Shown: positions 17,485 through 28,014 of the stretch, one piece after another
How positions within the stretch are numbered: position 1 is the stretch's first letter
How the letters are laid out: every line of letters starts with the position of its first letter
Source: Roseomonas xinghualingensis
Lineage (GTDB): Bacteria; Pseudomonadota; Alphaproteobacteria; Acetobacterales; Acetobacteraceae
Assembly (NCBI RefSeq): GCF_025791835.1
Contig: NZ_JAOXLP010000014.1
Span: 48,570 to 112,569, forward strand
Direction: 5' to 3'
Length of the DNA: 64,000 bases
The notes under the pieces: model-generated
What the model was told of the DNA's origin: nothing
The model's input: the letters and a program-made list of their open reading frames with translations, nothing else
The model's database searches: none
Position numbers and translations under genes: made by a program

Positions 17485-18989
17485 GCCTCGCCCGTGTCAC
17501 GACATTCTCCTTCCAGGGCATCGAGGCGGTTCCGGTCGAGGTTCAGGTGCAGGTCGCCTCGGGCCTGCCTGCCTTCACCGTGGTCGGCCTGCCCAACAAG
17601 GCGGTGGGCGAGAGTCGGGAGCGGGTGCGCGCGGTGCTCTCGGTACTGGGGCTTTCCCTGCCGCCCAAGCGCATCCTGGTGAACCTGGCCCCCGCCGATC
17701 TGGTGAAGGAGGGCAGCCATTTCGACCTGCCCATCGCCCTCGGCCTCCTGGCCGCCATGGAGGTTATTCCCGCAGATGAGCTGGCTCATTTCGCGGCCAT
17801 GGGGGAGCTGGCACTGGACGGGTCCATCCAACCCGTGGCCGGGGTGCTGCCCGCCGCCTTGGCCTGTGGAGAGCGGGAACTGGGGCTGGTCTGCCCCGCG
17901 TCCCAGGGGGCTGAGGCAAGCTGGGCGGGTGCGACCGAGGCACTAGCCGCGCCCGATCTCCGGTCACTGATCGCGCATTTTCAGGGCCGGCAGACCTTGG
18001 CGCCGCCCGCGCCCCCTGCGCCAGCCGCGCAGGAGCCACGTGGCCCCTGCCTTTCCGAGGTTCGCGGGCAGGAAAGCGCCAAGCGGGCACTGGAGATCGC
18101 AGCGGCAGGATCCCACAACATCCTGATGATCGGTCCGCCTGGGTCGGGGAAGTCGATGCTCGCCGCGCGGCTGCCGGGCCTGCTGCCCGATCTTTCACCC
18201 ATGGAGGCGCTGGAGGTCAGCCTTGTCCGATCCGTCTCCGGCGGGCTGGAAGCAGGCCGGATCAGTGCCCGCCCTCCCTTCCGGGATCCGCACCATTCCG
18301 CCTCCCAGGCCGCACTGACGGGCGGCGGCCCGCGTGCACGGCCTGGGGAGGTCAGCCTTGCCCATCGCGGCGTTCTCTTCCTCGACGAGTTGCCGGAATT
18401 TCCCCGTCCTGCCCTGGAAGCCCTGCGCCAACCGCTGGAAAGCGGACGCGTGAGCATCAGCCGCGCGGCGGTGCATGTCTCCTACCCCGCACGGGTGCAA
18501 CTGGTGGCGGCGATGAATCCGTGCCGCTGCGGCTATTTGGGCGATGCCGCGCGCGAATGCGGGCAGGCACCACGCTGCGGCGACGGCTATCAGGGCAAGC
18601 TCTCGGGACCGCTGATCGACCGCATCGACCTGACCATCGAGGTGCAGCCCATCCCACCGCGCGAGTTGGCGCGAGCCCCGACCGGAGAGGCCAGCAGCCT
18701 CATCGCCACACGCGTGGAAGCCGCCCGGGAGATGCAGAGGGTACGCTACGAGCGGCTGGGCTTCGCCACAAACGCGGAGGCGCCAGTGCAGGCCATCCGC
18801 GATGGCTTCTCCGACGATGCCCTTTCTCTGGCGGAAACCGCTGCGGAACGGCTCGGTCTTTCCAACCGCGGCTTCACGCGCACGCTGAGGGTTTCGCGCA
18901 GCATCGCCGATCTGGCGGGCGCCGAGATGGTCGCGCGCGCCCATGTGGCCGAGGCGCTGAGCTTCCGGCAACGCCGGCCGAGCGGATAG
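17472..18989 (+). CDS. comM: YifB/ComM family Mg-chelatase-like AAA+ ATPase
   Basis: Hexameric helicase-type ATPase; ComM promotes branch migration during natural transformation. The 505-residue protein has an N-terminal ChlI-like domain (VQVQVASGLPAFTVVGLP), Walker A GPPGSGKS at about 221-228, Walker B FLDELPEF, a sensor region, a Cys cluster NPCRCGYLGD...CGQAPRC, and the C-terminal Mg-chelatase domain (LGLSNRGFTRTLRVSRSIADL). Its ATG lies inside the end of the deacetylase gene (13-bp overlap), so the two are coupled. This position is unrelated to competence genes and no other com genes are visible. Confidence 0.94.
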   Translation: MARLSLARVTTFSFQGIEAVPVEVQVQVASGLPAFTVVGLPNKAVGESRERVRAVLSVLGLSLPPKRILVNLAPADLVKEGSHFDLPIALGLLAAMEVIPADELAHFAAMGELALDGSIQPVAGVLPAALACGERELGLVCPASQGAEASWAGATEALAAPDLRSLIAHFQGRQTLAPPAPPAPAAQEPRGPCLSEVRGQESAKRALEIAAAGSHNILMIGPPGSGKSMLAARLPGLLPDLSPMEALEVSLVRSVSGGLEAGRISARPPFRDPHHSASQAALTGGGPRARPGEVSLAHRGVLFLDELPEFPRPALEALRQPLESGRVSISRAAVHVSYPARVQLVAAMNPCRCGYLGDAARECGQAPRCGDGYQGKLSGPLIDRIDLTIEVQPIPPRELARAPTGEASSLIATRVEAAREMQRVRYERLGFATNAEAPVQAIRDGFSDDALSLAETAAERLGLSNRGFTRTLRVSRSIADLAGAEMVARAHVAEALSFRQRRPSG

Positions 18990-18992
18990 CGA

Positions 18993-20230
18993 TCAGGCCG
19001 GGATCGGGGCCGGCCGGGTGTCGTCCACCACCTTCCCATCATTCGGCAGGCTACCGGGTGGCACCAGCTCCACCTCGCTCCGCAGCCGGGTGATGTCCTG
19101 GAGCGCCGCCACCAGGCGCTCGCGCAGCGCTGCATCCTCCGCGGCCTCGGCACGCAGCAGCATCCGGTCGCGGCCTCCTTCTTCGGAAACAACAAGGCGC
19201 AGCCGGCCCAGCCCCGGGCAACGCCTGGACAGTTCCGCCACCATTTCCGGCCGAACGAAAAGGCCGCGCACCTTCGCCGCCTGGTCTGCGCGGCCCATCC
19301 AGCCCTTGATGCGCACATTGGTGCGGCCACAGGGGCTGGCGCCAGGCAGGATTGCCGAAAGGTCGCCGGTCGCGAAGCGGATGAGTGGATAAGCCTCGTC
19401 GAAGACGGTCACCACCACCTCGCCCACTTCGCCGTCGCGCACGGGATCGCCGGTGCCGGGTCGGACGATCTCGACGATCACCTCCTCGTCCAGGATCAGC
19501 CCTTCCCGCGCCTCGCTTTCATAGGCGATCACGCCGCATTCGGCGGTGGCATAGGACTGCAGCACCGTCAGCCCGCGATCCGCATAGAATTGGCGCAAAG
19601 CCGGCAGGTAGGGCCCGCCGGAGACATGGCCGAGCCGAATCGATGAGACATCAAGGCCCAGCTCGTCCGCGCGCTCCAGAATGGTCTTCAGGAAGTCGGG
19701 CGTACCCGAATAGGCGCGCGGCCGCAGATGAGCCATGACACGGGCCTGCGCCTCGGTGTTGCCGGTGCCGGCCGGGATCACCGGGCAACCTAGGGCACGC
19801 GCGCCGCCTTCCAGCATGAAACCCGCTGGAGTGAAGTGATAGGCGAAGCAGTTCTGCATCACGTCGCCTGCGCGCAGGCCGGTGGCGTATAAGGCCCGGG
19901 CAAAGCGGAACGTGTCCACCCCCTGCCCTTGTGGCTCATGGATCGGGCCTGGCGAGACAAAGATCCGGGCAAGCTGCGAGACAGCTACGCCGTTCAGCCC
20001 CGCGAAGGGCGGGTCTGTCGCCTGAGCCGCGATGAGGTCCGACTTGCGCGTCAGCTGCAGCCGGGCCAGCGCAGCACGGGAGGTGATGTCTGACGGCGCG
20101 GTGCCATCCAGGATGCGCGCGGCATGGGCCGAACCAGCAGCGGCATGGGCGAGGAAACCCGGGAGGCGCGCCATCAGCACCGCCTCACGCGCCTCGGGCG
20201 GGCGGGTTTCCAGCGTATCGAAATGCGCGT

Positions 20231-20234
<4 letters not shown>
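18993..20234 (-). CDS. Phenylacetate-CoA ligase-like adenylate-forming enzyme
   Basis: A 413-residue PaaK-like ligase that would activate a carboxylic acid to its CoA thioester through an acyl-AMP. Visible are FVSPGPIHEPQG in the place of the phosphate loop, SYATAECGVIAYES as the adenylate-binding motif, YPLIRFATGDLSAI, and RTNVRIKGWMGRADQAAKVRG with the hinge and conserved residues. It is last in the seven-gene reverse importer operon and its ATG overlaps the livF-type stop by 4 bp. A second ligase of another subfamily sits in the same operon (24376-26280). An aromatic acid substrate is inferred from the family. Confidence 0.88.
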
Positions 20235-21069
<835 letters not shown>

Positions 21070-21073
<4 letters not shown>

Positions 21074-22353
21074 CAGCCCAGCAGTTCGCGCTTGCGCTCA
21101 AGCTCCACGGTGGTCACCGGCTCCAGACGCATGGTGCCGGCGCGGATCAGGTCGCCGACAGAACCCTGGGAGGTGTCGCCATTCACCACGGCGCGGTAGA
21201 TCGCCACCCGCATGGTGCCGCGATGATCCTCGGCGGTGAAGGTGGACGGTGTGCAGACGCCCTCGAAGCCCTTCGGCACCCAGTTCTGGCGTGCGTAGAA
21301 GCCGTCGCGGATGCGTTCTCCGGTGATCTGCCCGCCATTGGCGGCTGCCGTATCCATGGCCTCCACCATCAGCATCGCCGCACAGGCGCCGGCCAGGTAG
21401 TGAACCGGGCGATAGACATTGCCGGCCGGATCGGAGATGCGGCTGATGGCCCGGATCGCCTCCATGCCCGGCGCGTCCTGGCCGGTGACAACCTGGGTGC
21501 GGACAGGGAAAACCACGCCATTGGCAGCGGTGCCCGCTGCCTTCATGGCGTTCTCATCCATGCCCCAGACATTGCCCATGAACTGCACCTGCACCCCCGC
21601 CGTCTGGCAGGCGCGCAGCACAGAGATGTTGGAGCCCGCCGTATTGCCGAGATAGGCGTAGTTGGCCCCCTGCTGCTTCAGCGTCAGGCATTGCGCCGTG
21701 TAGTCGCCGGGCGTCAGGGCGAACTGGATCGCCGGCAGCACATCGAAGCCCAGTTCCCGCGCCATCGCCTCGCCCGCTTCCTTGGGCGAGTTCGGATAGG
21801 GGTGGTTGCCGCCCATATGGACGTATTTCGGCTTGCCCTGCTGCCCGCGCGACTTCCAGTCCTCCGCGGCCCAGCGCAGCATTCCGCGCAGCCCATCCGA
21901 ATAGGATGGCCCGAAGAAGAAGTTGTAGGGTGCCGGCTCCACGCCCTGCCGGCCGGACTTGCCGCCCGCATCCGTCAGGGCAGCCGAATAGGAGCCGGAA
22001 ATGAACGGGATGCGGTCCCGGTTCACGAAGCGGACCAGCGCCTCGGTATCGGCCGTGCCCCAGCCCTGGATGGCCACCACGCGCTCGCGCCCTGTCCAGG
22101 CCTGGTACTGCGACACGGCGCGTGGCGCCTGGTAGCCATAGTCAAAGCCAAGGACGTTCAGCTGGCGCCCGGTGACGCCACCCCGCGTCTGGTTCACCCA
22201 GGCGAGCGTATCCGCCACGCCCTGCCCATAGGGCACGCCTACATCGGAAGTGGCACCGGAATTATCCATCAGATGGCCGACCGGGATGCGCTGCTGCGCC
22301 ATGGCTGGCGCCGAAAGCGCGACGGTGGCCGCCAGAGCGAGAACTGCCTTCAT
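21070..22353 (-). CDS. Branched-chain-type ABC transporter substrate-binding protein
   Basis: Periplasmic type I binding protein (Peripla_BP_6) of 427 residues. The ATG at 22353 gives a clear signal peptide, MKAVLALAATVALSAPAMAQ, with cleavage expected after AMA; a start 8 codons upstream would spoil it. The mature protein shows typical blocks such as GVPYGQGVADTLAWVNQTRGGVTGRQLNVLGFDYGY (as scattered motifs) and AWTGRERVVAIQGWGT. It is coded between the LivM and LivF subunits. Ligand specificity is not readable; the operon's two CoA ligases suggest an organic acid rather than an amino acid. Confidence 0.9.
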
Positions 22354-22407
22354 CGTCCGTATCCTCCTCGGCCGCATTGGCGCGGCTCGTTGTGAAAGCG
22401 ATGAGCG

Positions 22408-23475
22408 TCAGTGCGAGAACGGGTAGAGCTTCCAATAGGCCTTGATGAGCTTCCACCGGTGGGCCAGCCCGTCCGGCTCGAAGATGAGGAAGAGGATGAT
22501 GGCGGCGCCGATCGCCATCTCCCGAAGGAAAGAGATGTTGCCGCCGATCTTCAGCATCCGGTCGAGCGCGCCACCAGCCACCGCGTCCGCCCCTGCCTGC
22601 ACCACCTCCGGCAGCGCCACCATGAAGGCCGCGCCCATCAGACTGCCCATGATGGAGCCCAGGCCACCGATGATGACCATGCCGAGGAACTGGATGGAGA
22701 AGAGGATGTTGAAGGCTTCGACGCTCACGAAGAGCAGGTGGTGGGCATAGAGCGCGCCTCCGATCCCCGCGTAGAAGCTGGCAATGCCAAAGGAGAGGGT
22801 GCGGTAATAGGCAAGGTTGATGCCCATGATCTCGGCGGAGAGGTAATGGTCCCGCACGGCCACCAGCGCCCGCCCGTCTCGCGTGCGCATCAGGTTCGAT
22901 GCCGCCACGAACAGGATGATGACGAAAGCCAGGACGAGGTAAAAATAGCTCTCCTCCCGGTCCAGCGCGAAGCCGCCGATCACCGGGCTTTCGGTGACGC
23001 GCCCGGCCACGCCGCCGGTGAACCATTGGGCGCGGGCGAAGAAGTCCTCCAGGATGAACTGGGCCGCCAGGGTGGCTATGGCGAGGTAGAGGCCCTTCAG
23101 CCGCGCCGCCGGGGCACCGAAGATCAGCCCCACCGCCGCCGTCATCACGCCCGCGATCGGGATGCAGAGCAGCACGGGGATGCCATAGCGTTCATGCAGC
23201 CAAGCTGAGGCGAAGGCGCCGAAACCGAAGAAGGCGGCATGGCCGATGCTGATCTGCCCGGTGAAGCCCACCAGGATGTTCAGCCCCAGCGCCGCGATGC
23301 CGAGCGTGCCGATATTGATCAGCAGGCTCAGCAGGTAGCGGTCCAGCACCAGCGGAGCGCAGCAGAGCAGCGCAAGACCCGCCCAGAGCGCCATCCGGCT
23401 GCCCAGGGTAGGAAAGATGGTCGTGTCGGCGCGATAGCTGGTGCGGAAGTCACCGGCGGGTGTCATCACCGTCAT
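22408..23475 (-). CDS. livM: Branched-chain-type ABC transporter permease (LivM)
   Basis: Inner-membrane permease of 355 residues with about eight to ten hydrophobic segments. Characteristic is LGLNILVGFTGQISIGHAAFFGFGAFASAW (read as LivM motif around residues 63-92) and GIASFYAGIGGALYAHHL later, with the loop MGINLAYYRTLSFG that contacts the ATPase. The first of two in-frame ATGs (23475 and 23466) was used. It lies 4 bp after the LivH stop and 54 bp before the binding-protein start. Confidence 0.93.
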   Translation of the reverse strand: MTVMTPAGDFRTSYRADTTIFPTLGSRMALWAGLALLCCAPLVLDRYLLSLLINIGTLGIAALGLNILVGFTGQISIGHAAFFGFGAFASAWLHERYGIPVLLCIPIAGVMTAAVGLIFGAPAARLKGLYLAIATLAAQFILEDFFARAQWFTGGVAGRVTESPVIGGFALDREESYFYLVLAFVIILFVAASNLMRTRDGRALVAVRDHYLSAEIMGINLAYYRTLSFGIASFYAGIGGALYAHHLLFVSVEAFNILFSIQFLGMVIIGGLGSIMGSLMGAAFMVALPEVVQAGADAVAGGALDRMLKIGGNISFLREMAIGAAIILFLIFEPDGLAHRWKLIKAYWKLYPFSH

Positions 23476-23479
23476 GGCG

Positions 23480-24373
23480 TCACACCCGCTCGATATTCTT
23501 GGTGCCGAAGAGCCCGTAGGGCTTGATCAGCAGGATCAGGAGCAGCGCGTAGAATGGCGCCACCTGATACATGTTTCCCCAGTTCAGCCACTGGCTGTCC
23601 ACATACTGGGCCAGGTTCTCCAGTACGCCGACGATCAGCCCGCCCAGCACCGCGCCCAGGATGGAATCCAGCCCGCCCAGGATCACCGCCGGAAAAACCT
23701 TGATCCCATAGAAGGACAGGGCGGAAGACACGCCGTTCACCATGCCGACGGTGACACCCGCCACGGCCGAGACCGCCGCCGAAATGGCCCAGGACATGGC
23801 GAAGACCCGCGGTACCGATATGCCGAGGGACTGCGCCACCTGCTGGTCGAATGCCGTAGCGCGCATGGCCAGGCCGTGTCGCGAATAGCGGAAGAACCAG
23901 CCGAACCCGGCCATGATGAGAAGGGAAATGCCGAGGGAGAGCAGATAGGCCGTCTGCACCTCCAGCCCCAATACTGAAATCCGCTCCGCGCTGAAAACGG
24001 GTGGGAAGGGCTTGGCGAAGACGCCGAAGATCCACTTCATCAGCGCCTGGAAGAAGATCCCCAGCCCGATCGTCGCCATGATGACGCTGATCACCGGTTC
24101 ACCGATCAGCGGCCGCAACACCACCACCTGCAGGATGATGCCGAAAAGCGTCATGAAGGCGAGAGTGAAGAGGAAGCCGAGCAGGAAGGGCATCTGCCAC
24201 TCGGTCAGGAACCACCAGCACACCCAGGCGCCCACCAGAAGGAACTCACCCTGGGCGAAGTTCACCACCTGGCTGGCCTTGTAGATTAGCACGAAGGACA
24301 TCGCGACGACGCCGTAGAGCGCCCCCACGATCAGCCCGTTCAGCAGGAGCTGGAAGAGGAGCGTGCCGTCCAT
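23480..24373 (-). CDS. livH: Branched-chain-type ABC transporter permease (LivH)
   Basis: Inner-membrane permease of 297 residues, partner of LivM. The start MDGTLLFQLLLNGLIVGALYG and the motif KASQVVNFAQGEF are typical of LivH, and the coupling loop SLGISVPRVFAMSWAISA is present. The ATG at 24373 was chosen over an upstream in-frame start because it lies 2 bp after the ligase stop and matches the family's N-terminus. About eight membrane segments are expected. Confidence 0.93.
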   Translation of the reverse strand: MDGTLLFQLLLNGLIVGALYGVVAMSFVLIYKASQVVNFAQGEFLLVGAWVCWWFLTEWQMPFLLGFLFTLAFMTLFGIILQVVVLRPLIGEPVISVIMATIGLGIFFQALMKWIFGVFAKPFPPVFSAERISVLGLEVQTAYLLSLGISLLIMAGFGWFFRYSRHGLAMRATAFDQQVAQSLGISVPRVFAMSWAISAAVSAVAGVTVGMVNGVSSALSFYGIKVFPAVILGGLDSILGAVLGGLIVGVLENLAQYVDSQWLNWGNMYQVAPFYALLLILLIKPYGLFGTKNIERV

Positions 24374-24375
24374 GC

Positions 24376-26280
24376 TCAGGCTGCCTCCCTCGCCCACTCG
24401 GCCGATGAGACGGCCAGCACGGTGCGGATGCGTTGCTTCGTGCCGTCCTGGAAGGTGATGGTGGTGTCCACCGAAATCGCCTCCTGCCCATCATAGATCG
24501 CGTCGATGATCGTGCCGTATTTCTGGTTGATGACGCCGCGGCGGACCTTGCGCGTGCGGGTCAGTTCCTCGTCATCCGCATCCAGCTCCTTATAGAGCAG
24601 CACGAAGTCCCGGATGCGCTGGGCCGGAGGCAAGGTGGCGTTCACCTTCTCCACCTCTCGTCGCAGCAGCTCCAGGACCTGCGGACGAGACGAAAGGTCC
24701 GTGTATGTAGTGAAGGAGATCCGGTTACGCTCCGCCCATTTGGAGACGATGGGAAAGCGGATGCAAATCAGCGCCGCCAGATGCGGACGCGCATCGCCCA
24801 GCACCACAGCCTCGGCGACATAAGGGCTGAACTTCAGCTTGTTCTCGATGTATTGCGGGCTGAACCGCTCGCCGCGCGAGGTTGTGGCGATGTCCTTGAT
24901 GCGGTCGATGACCACCAGATGCCCCGACTTGTCGAAATAGCCGGCGTCACCGGTGTACAGCCAGCCATCCCTCATGTCCGGGATGCCTTCCACCCCGTGA
25001 TAGCCATGGAACATGTTTGGATGGCGGGTCACGATCTCGCCCACGCCATTGGCGTCCGGCTCGTGGATACGAAGCTCCACGCCCTGGAAGGCCAGGCCCA
25101 CAGTGTCGAAATTCACCTCGCCGGGCCGGTGGATCGTGTAGGCGCCCAGGCTTTCTGTCTGACCGTAAAGCTGGCGCAGCGGGACGCCCATGGCCTGGAA
25201 GAAGCGGAAAGTATCCGGCCCCAGCGCGGCGCCGCCCGTGGCGGCGGATTTCAGGCGGGTGAAACCCAGCCGGTCCCGGAGCGCGCGGAACAGCAGGAAG
25301 TCGGCGAGCCGCGAGCGCCGCCCTTTCGCCTGCGCCGCCAGCCCAAGCTTCATGCCCCAGTCGAAGGCACGGCGCTTGAAGGGCGAGGCATCCATCACCC
25401 GAGCACGGACATCGGCCGCCAGCGCCTCCCAGACGCGTGGCGCGAAGAGGACGAAGCTTGGGCCGATCTCACGGAAATCGGACATCATCGTCTCCGGCTC
25501 CTCCACGAAGGAGACGCGCATGCGTGAGACGAGAGCGAAGCCCAGGGCATAGATCTGTTCCATGATCCAGGGCAGCGGAAGGACGGAGACATATTCATCC
25601 TGGGGCCCCCGTGGATCGGCCTCCAGATAGGTCTCCACATGCCGTATCAGCGCGCGACCGCAGAGCATGGCGAGCTTGGGGCGGGAAGTGGTTCCGGACG
25701 TGGTGCAGAGAATGGCTACCCGCTCGCCATCCGTCGCCTCCACCAGCCGGTCCCAGGCTCCGGAATCGGCTGCGTGGGACGCGTCGCCCCGCGCGACCAG
25801 ATCGGCCATCGCCATCAGGCGTGGGTCGGCATATTTCCGCATCCCGCGCGGGTCGGAATAGATGATGTACCGCAGCCCCGGAACGGAGTCCGCGATGTTG
25901 AGCAGCTTATCGACCTGCTCCTCATCTTCGGCGATCACCACAGCGGCGCCGGAATAGGAGAGGAGATAGAGGATCTCATCCTCCAGCCCGTCGCGATACA
26001 TTCCTAGCGAACGGGCGCCCAGCGCATGGGCAGCGATCTCGCCCATCACCCAGTCGGGACGGTTGTCGCCGATCAGCCCGACCACGTCGCCGGGGCCGAC
26101 GCCCAGCTCCAGCAGTCCGAGTGCGATCGCACGCGTCCGCGCCTCGTATTCCGCCCAGGTAAAGGACTTCCAGATGCCGAGGGCCTTCTCGCGCAAGGCC
26201 ACCTCAGCGCCATGGGCACGCGCATTCCGGCGCAACAGGCGCGGAAGCGTGTCCTCCCTGCCCTCCAGCATCGCGCTCAT
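24376..26280 (-). CDS. AMP-dependent long-chain acyl-CoA synthetase family protein
   Basis: Adenylate-forming ligase of 634 residues, similar in layout to long-chain acyl-CoA synthetases found in HAAT importer operons. Motifs seen: the phosphate loop TTSGTTSRPK (about residue 197), YGQTESLGAYT, the YTGDAGYFDKSGHLVVIDR hinge region, and TTSRGERFSPQYIENKL. The family core is complete and the length is normal. It lies between livG (4-bp overlap) and livH (2-bp gap), so a ligase is built into the transporter transcript. This supports import coupled to CoA activation; the acid is unknown. Confidence 0.9.
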   Translation of the reverse strand: MSAMLEGREDTLPRLLRRNARAHGAEVALREKALGIWKSFTWAEYEARTRAIALGLLELGVGPGDVVGLIGDNRPDWVMGEIAAHALGARSLGMYRDGLEDEILYLLSYSGAAVVIAEDEEQVDKLLNIADSVPGLRYIIYSDPRGMRKYADPRLMAMADLVARGDASHAADSGAWDRLVEATDGERVAILCTTSGTTSRPKLAMLCGRALIRHVETYLEADPRGPQDEYVSVLPLPWIMEQIYALGFALVSRMRVSFVEEPETMMSDFREIGPSFVLFAPRVWEALAADVRARVMDASPFKRRAFDWGMKLGLAAQAKGRRSRLADFLLFRALRDRLGFTRLKSAATGGAALGPDTFRFFQAMGVPLRQLYGQTESLGAYTIHRPGEVNFDTVGLAFQGVELRIHEPDANGVGEIVTRHPNMFHGYHGVEGIPDMRDGWLYTGDAGYFDKSGHLVVIDRIKDIATTSRGERFSPQYIENKLKFSPYVAEAVVLGDARPHLAALICIRFPIVSKWAERNRISFTTYTDLSSRPQVLELLRREVEKVNATLPPAQRIRDFVLLYKELDADDEELTRTRKVRRGVINQKYGTIIDAIYDGQEAISVDTTITFQDGTKQRIRTVLAVSSAEWAREAA

Positions 26281-27083
26281 GCGGTCACCGTCTGCACGGG
26301 CACTTCATCCGCCTCGCCCAGATAGGCACGCCGCACCTCGGGATGCGCCATCACCTCCTCGGGCCGCCCTTCTGTCAGCTTCCGGCCGAAATCCAGCACC
26401 ATCACGCGGTGGGAGATGTCCATCACCACCCCCATGTCGTGCTCGATCATCAGGATGGTCATGCCCCATTCCTCGTTGAGGTCGAGGATGGTGCGTGCCA
26501 TGTCCTCCTTCTCCTCGAGGTTCATGCCGGCCATGGGTTCGTCGAGGAGGATCAGCTTCGGCCGCAACGCGACGGCACGGGCCAGTTCCACGCGCTTGCG
26601 CAGCCCATAGGAGAGCGTGCCCGCCTGCGCCTTGCGGATATGCTGGATCTCGAGGAAGTCGATGATTTCCTCGACCTCGCGGCGGTGCTCCAACTCCTCG
26701 CGCTGCGCGCCGCCGATCCAATAAGCCATGCCGGAGAGAAAGCCCGACTTCAGCAGGTGGTGGCGCCCCACCATGATGTTGTCGAGCACGCTCATATGCC
26801 CGAACAGCGCCAGGTTCTGGAATGTCCGGCCCAGGCCGAGCGCGGCGCGGCGGTTCGGCCGCATCCGCGTGATATCCTGCCCATCGAAGAGAATGCGCCC
26901 CTCGGTCGGGCGGTAGCGGCCGGAAACGCAGTTGACCATGGAGGTCTTGCCCGCGCCATTCGGCCCAATGATGGAGAAGACCTCGCCGCGTTTCACGGCG
27001 AAGGACACCTCGGTCAGCGCGCGGATCCCGCCAAAGCGCAGGGATACGGATTCCGCCCGCAGGATTGGCGTATCATCGCCCAC
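26277..27083 (-). CDS. livG: Branched-chain-type ABC transporter ATP-binding protein (LivG)
   Basis: ATPase subunit of 268 residues. It has Walker A GPNGAGKTS, signature TLSYGLRKRVELARAV, Walker B LILLDEPMAGMN and the LivG-typical ending RPEEVMAHPEVRRAYLGE. No ATG fits the N-terminus. The GTG at 27083-27081 is preceded after 7 bp by GGGGAG (minus strand, complement of 27091-27096), a strong ribosome binding site, and was chosen; a TTG 15 bp upstream would place the site inside its own start. First gene of the importer operon. Its binding site is in one arm of a hairpin listed separately. Confidence 0.9.
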   Translation of the reverse strand: MGDDTPILRAESVSLRFGGIRALTEVSFAVKRGEVFSIIGPNGAGKTSMVNCVSGRYRPTEGRILFDGQDITRMRPNRRAALGLGRTFQNLALFGHMSVLDNIMVGRHHLLKSGFLSGMAYWIGGAQREELEHRREVEEIIDFLEIQHIRKAQAGTLSYGLRKRVELARAVALRPKLILLDEPMAGMNLEEKEDMARTILDLNEEWGMTILMIEHDMGVVMDISHRVMVLDFGRKLTEGRPEEVMAHPEVRRAYLGEADEVPVQTVTA

Positions 27084-27090
27084 CCAGACG

Positions 27091-27117
27091 CTCCCCAAAT
27101 CTTATCGTTGAGGGGAG
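27091..27117 (-). promoter_or_regulatory. Hairpin overlapping the livG ribosome binding site
   Basis: On the minus strand CTCCCC (complement of 27112-27117) and GGGGAG (complement of 27091-27096) are perfect complements separated by a 15-base loop. The second arm is the predicted Shine-Dalgarno of livG, 7 bp before its GTG. If it forms in the mRNA it would lower translation initiation of the importer operon. A 6-bp stem with a long loop could be chance in GC-rich DNA. Confidence 0.35.
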
Positions 27118-27120
27118 CAT

Positions 27121-27140
27121 GGGGGCCGCGCGCGGCCCCC
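27121..27140 (-). terminator. Perfect 20-bp GC palindrome downstream of the glycerophosphodiesterase gene
   Basis: GGGGGCCGCG followed by its exact reverse complement, 19 bp after the 3' end of the glycerophosphodiesterase gene and 37 bp before livG. It has no T-run after it, so it is a terminator-like or attenuating hairpin at best. It could separate transcription of the two minus-strand units. Confidence 0.45.
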
Positions 27141-27159
27141 GCAAGTGCCTTCTGTACGG

Positions 27160-27891
27160 CTAGCGGCCGCGCATCTTCATCGCCAGCACCGGGTCATCCG
27201 TTGCGATCGCATCCAGGCCGAGACCCAGCATCCGCTCGATCGAGGCAGCATGGTTCACGCCCCAGGCCCCGACGCGCAGGCCGGCGCCACGCAGCGCCGC
27301 CAGCAGTTCGGCGTCCATGACCGCCTCATGCGTTTCAACCATGCCCACGCCGATATGCCGCACCACCGCCAGCACCCCGCCGATACCGAGCTTCGCCAGC
27401 GTCGCGGGGGCGAAAAGCCAGGCCACGTTCCGGAACCCGCCGGCCGCCAGTCCAGCCGCAGCCATCTCCGCCTCGAAGACGATCAACTCGGTCCGCGCGC
27501 GGAGCTGGCCCTGGTCAAGCTCCGCCAGCACACGGTCCAGGATGCCGGGATAGGGGTGCCCTGCCGCGTCCAGCTTGATTTCCAGCTGCATCCCGGAGCG
27601 GGAGGGCGCCACCAGCCCCACCAGCTCCGAAAGGCGCGGCACGCCCTCCCCGCCCGCCGAGATGAGCTTCGTCTCCGAGAGCTGCTCCGCGCTGCGGGCG
27701 GCCACGGTCCCCCGGCCGTTGCTGGTGCGGTCGAGGGTAGGGTCGTGCATCACCATCACCTCGCCGTCGGCCGAGAGGTGCACGTCGCATTCCACCGCGT
27801 CCACGCCCGCCGCGATGGCACCCCGGAAGGCCATCAGGCTGTTCTCGGGCCAAAGGATCGCGCCGCCACGATGGGCGATAATTTCGGTCAT
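27160..27891 (-). CDS. ugpQ: Glycerophosphodiester phosphodiesterase
   Basis: Cytosolic enzyme of 243 residues that hydrolyses glycerophosphodiesters to glycerol-3-phosphate and an alcohol. The GDPD active site is present: IAHRGG at the start, PENSLMAFRGAIAAGVDAVECDVHLSADGE (motifs PEN and E-x-D-V-H), and MHDPTLDRTSNGRG. Length and lack of a signal peptide fit UgpQ rather than the periplasmic GlpQ. No ugp transporter genes are adjacent. The divergent small gene at 28015 starts 123 bp away. Confidence 0.92.
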   Translation of the reverse strand: MTEIIAHRGGAILWPENSLMAFRGAIAAGVDAVECDVHLSADGEVMVMHDPTLDRTSNGRGTVAARSAEQLSETKLISAGGEGVPRLSELVGLVAPSRSGMQLEIKLDAAGHPYPGILDRVLAELDQGQLRARTELIVFEAEMAAAGLAAGGFRNVAWLFAPATLAKLGIGGVLAVVRHIGVGMVETHEAVMDAELLAALRGAGLRVGAWGVNHAASIERMLGLGLDAIATDDPVLAMKMRGR

Positions 27892-28014
27892 GGTTCTTTC
27901 CGGTTGATCTGTTCGGCAAGGCCTGGGATGCTTGCGGTATCATGGGCGCGAATGGCCTTCCAGGCGCGCTTCCCCATCAACCCGTCCCCCGCTGAAGGAC
28001 CGATCGGAAGCCCC

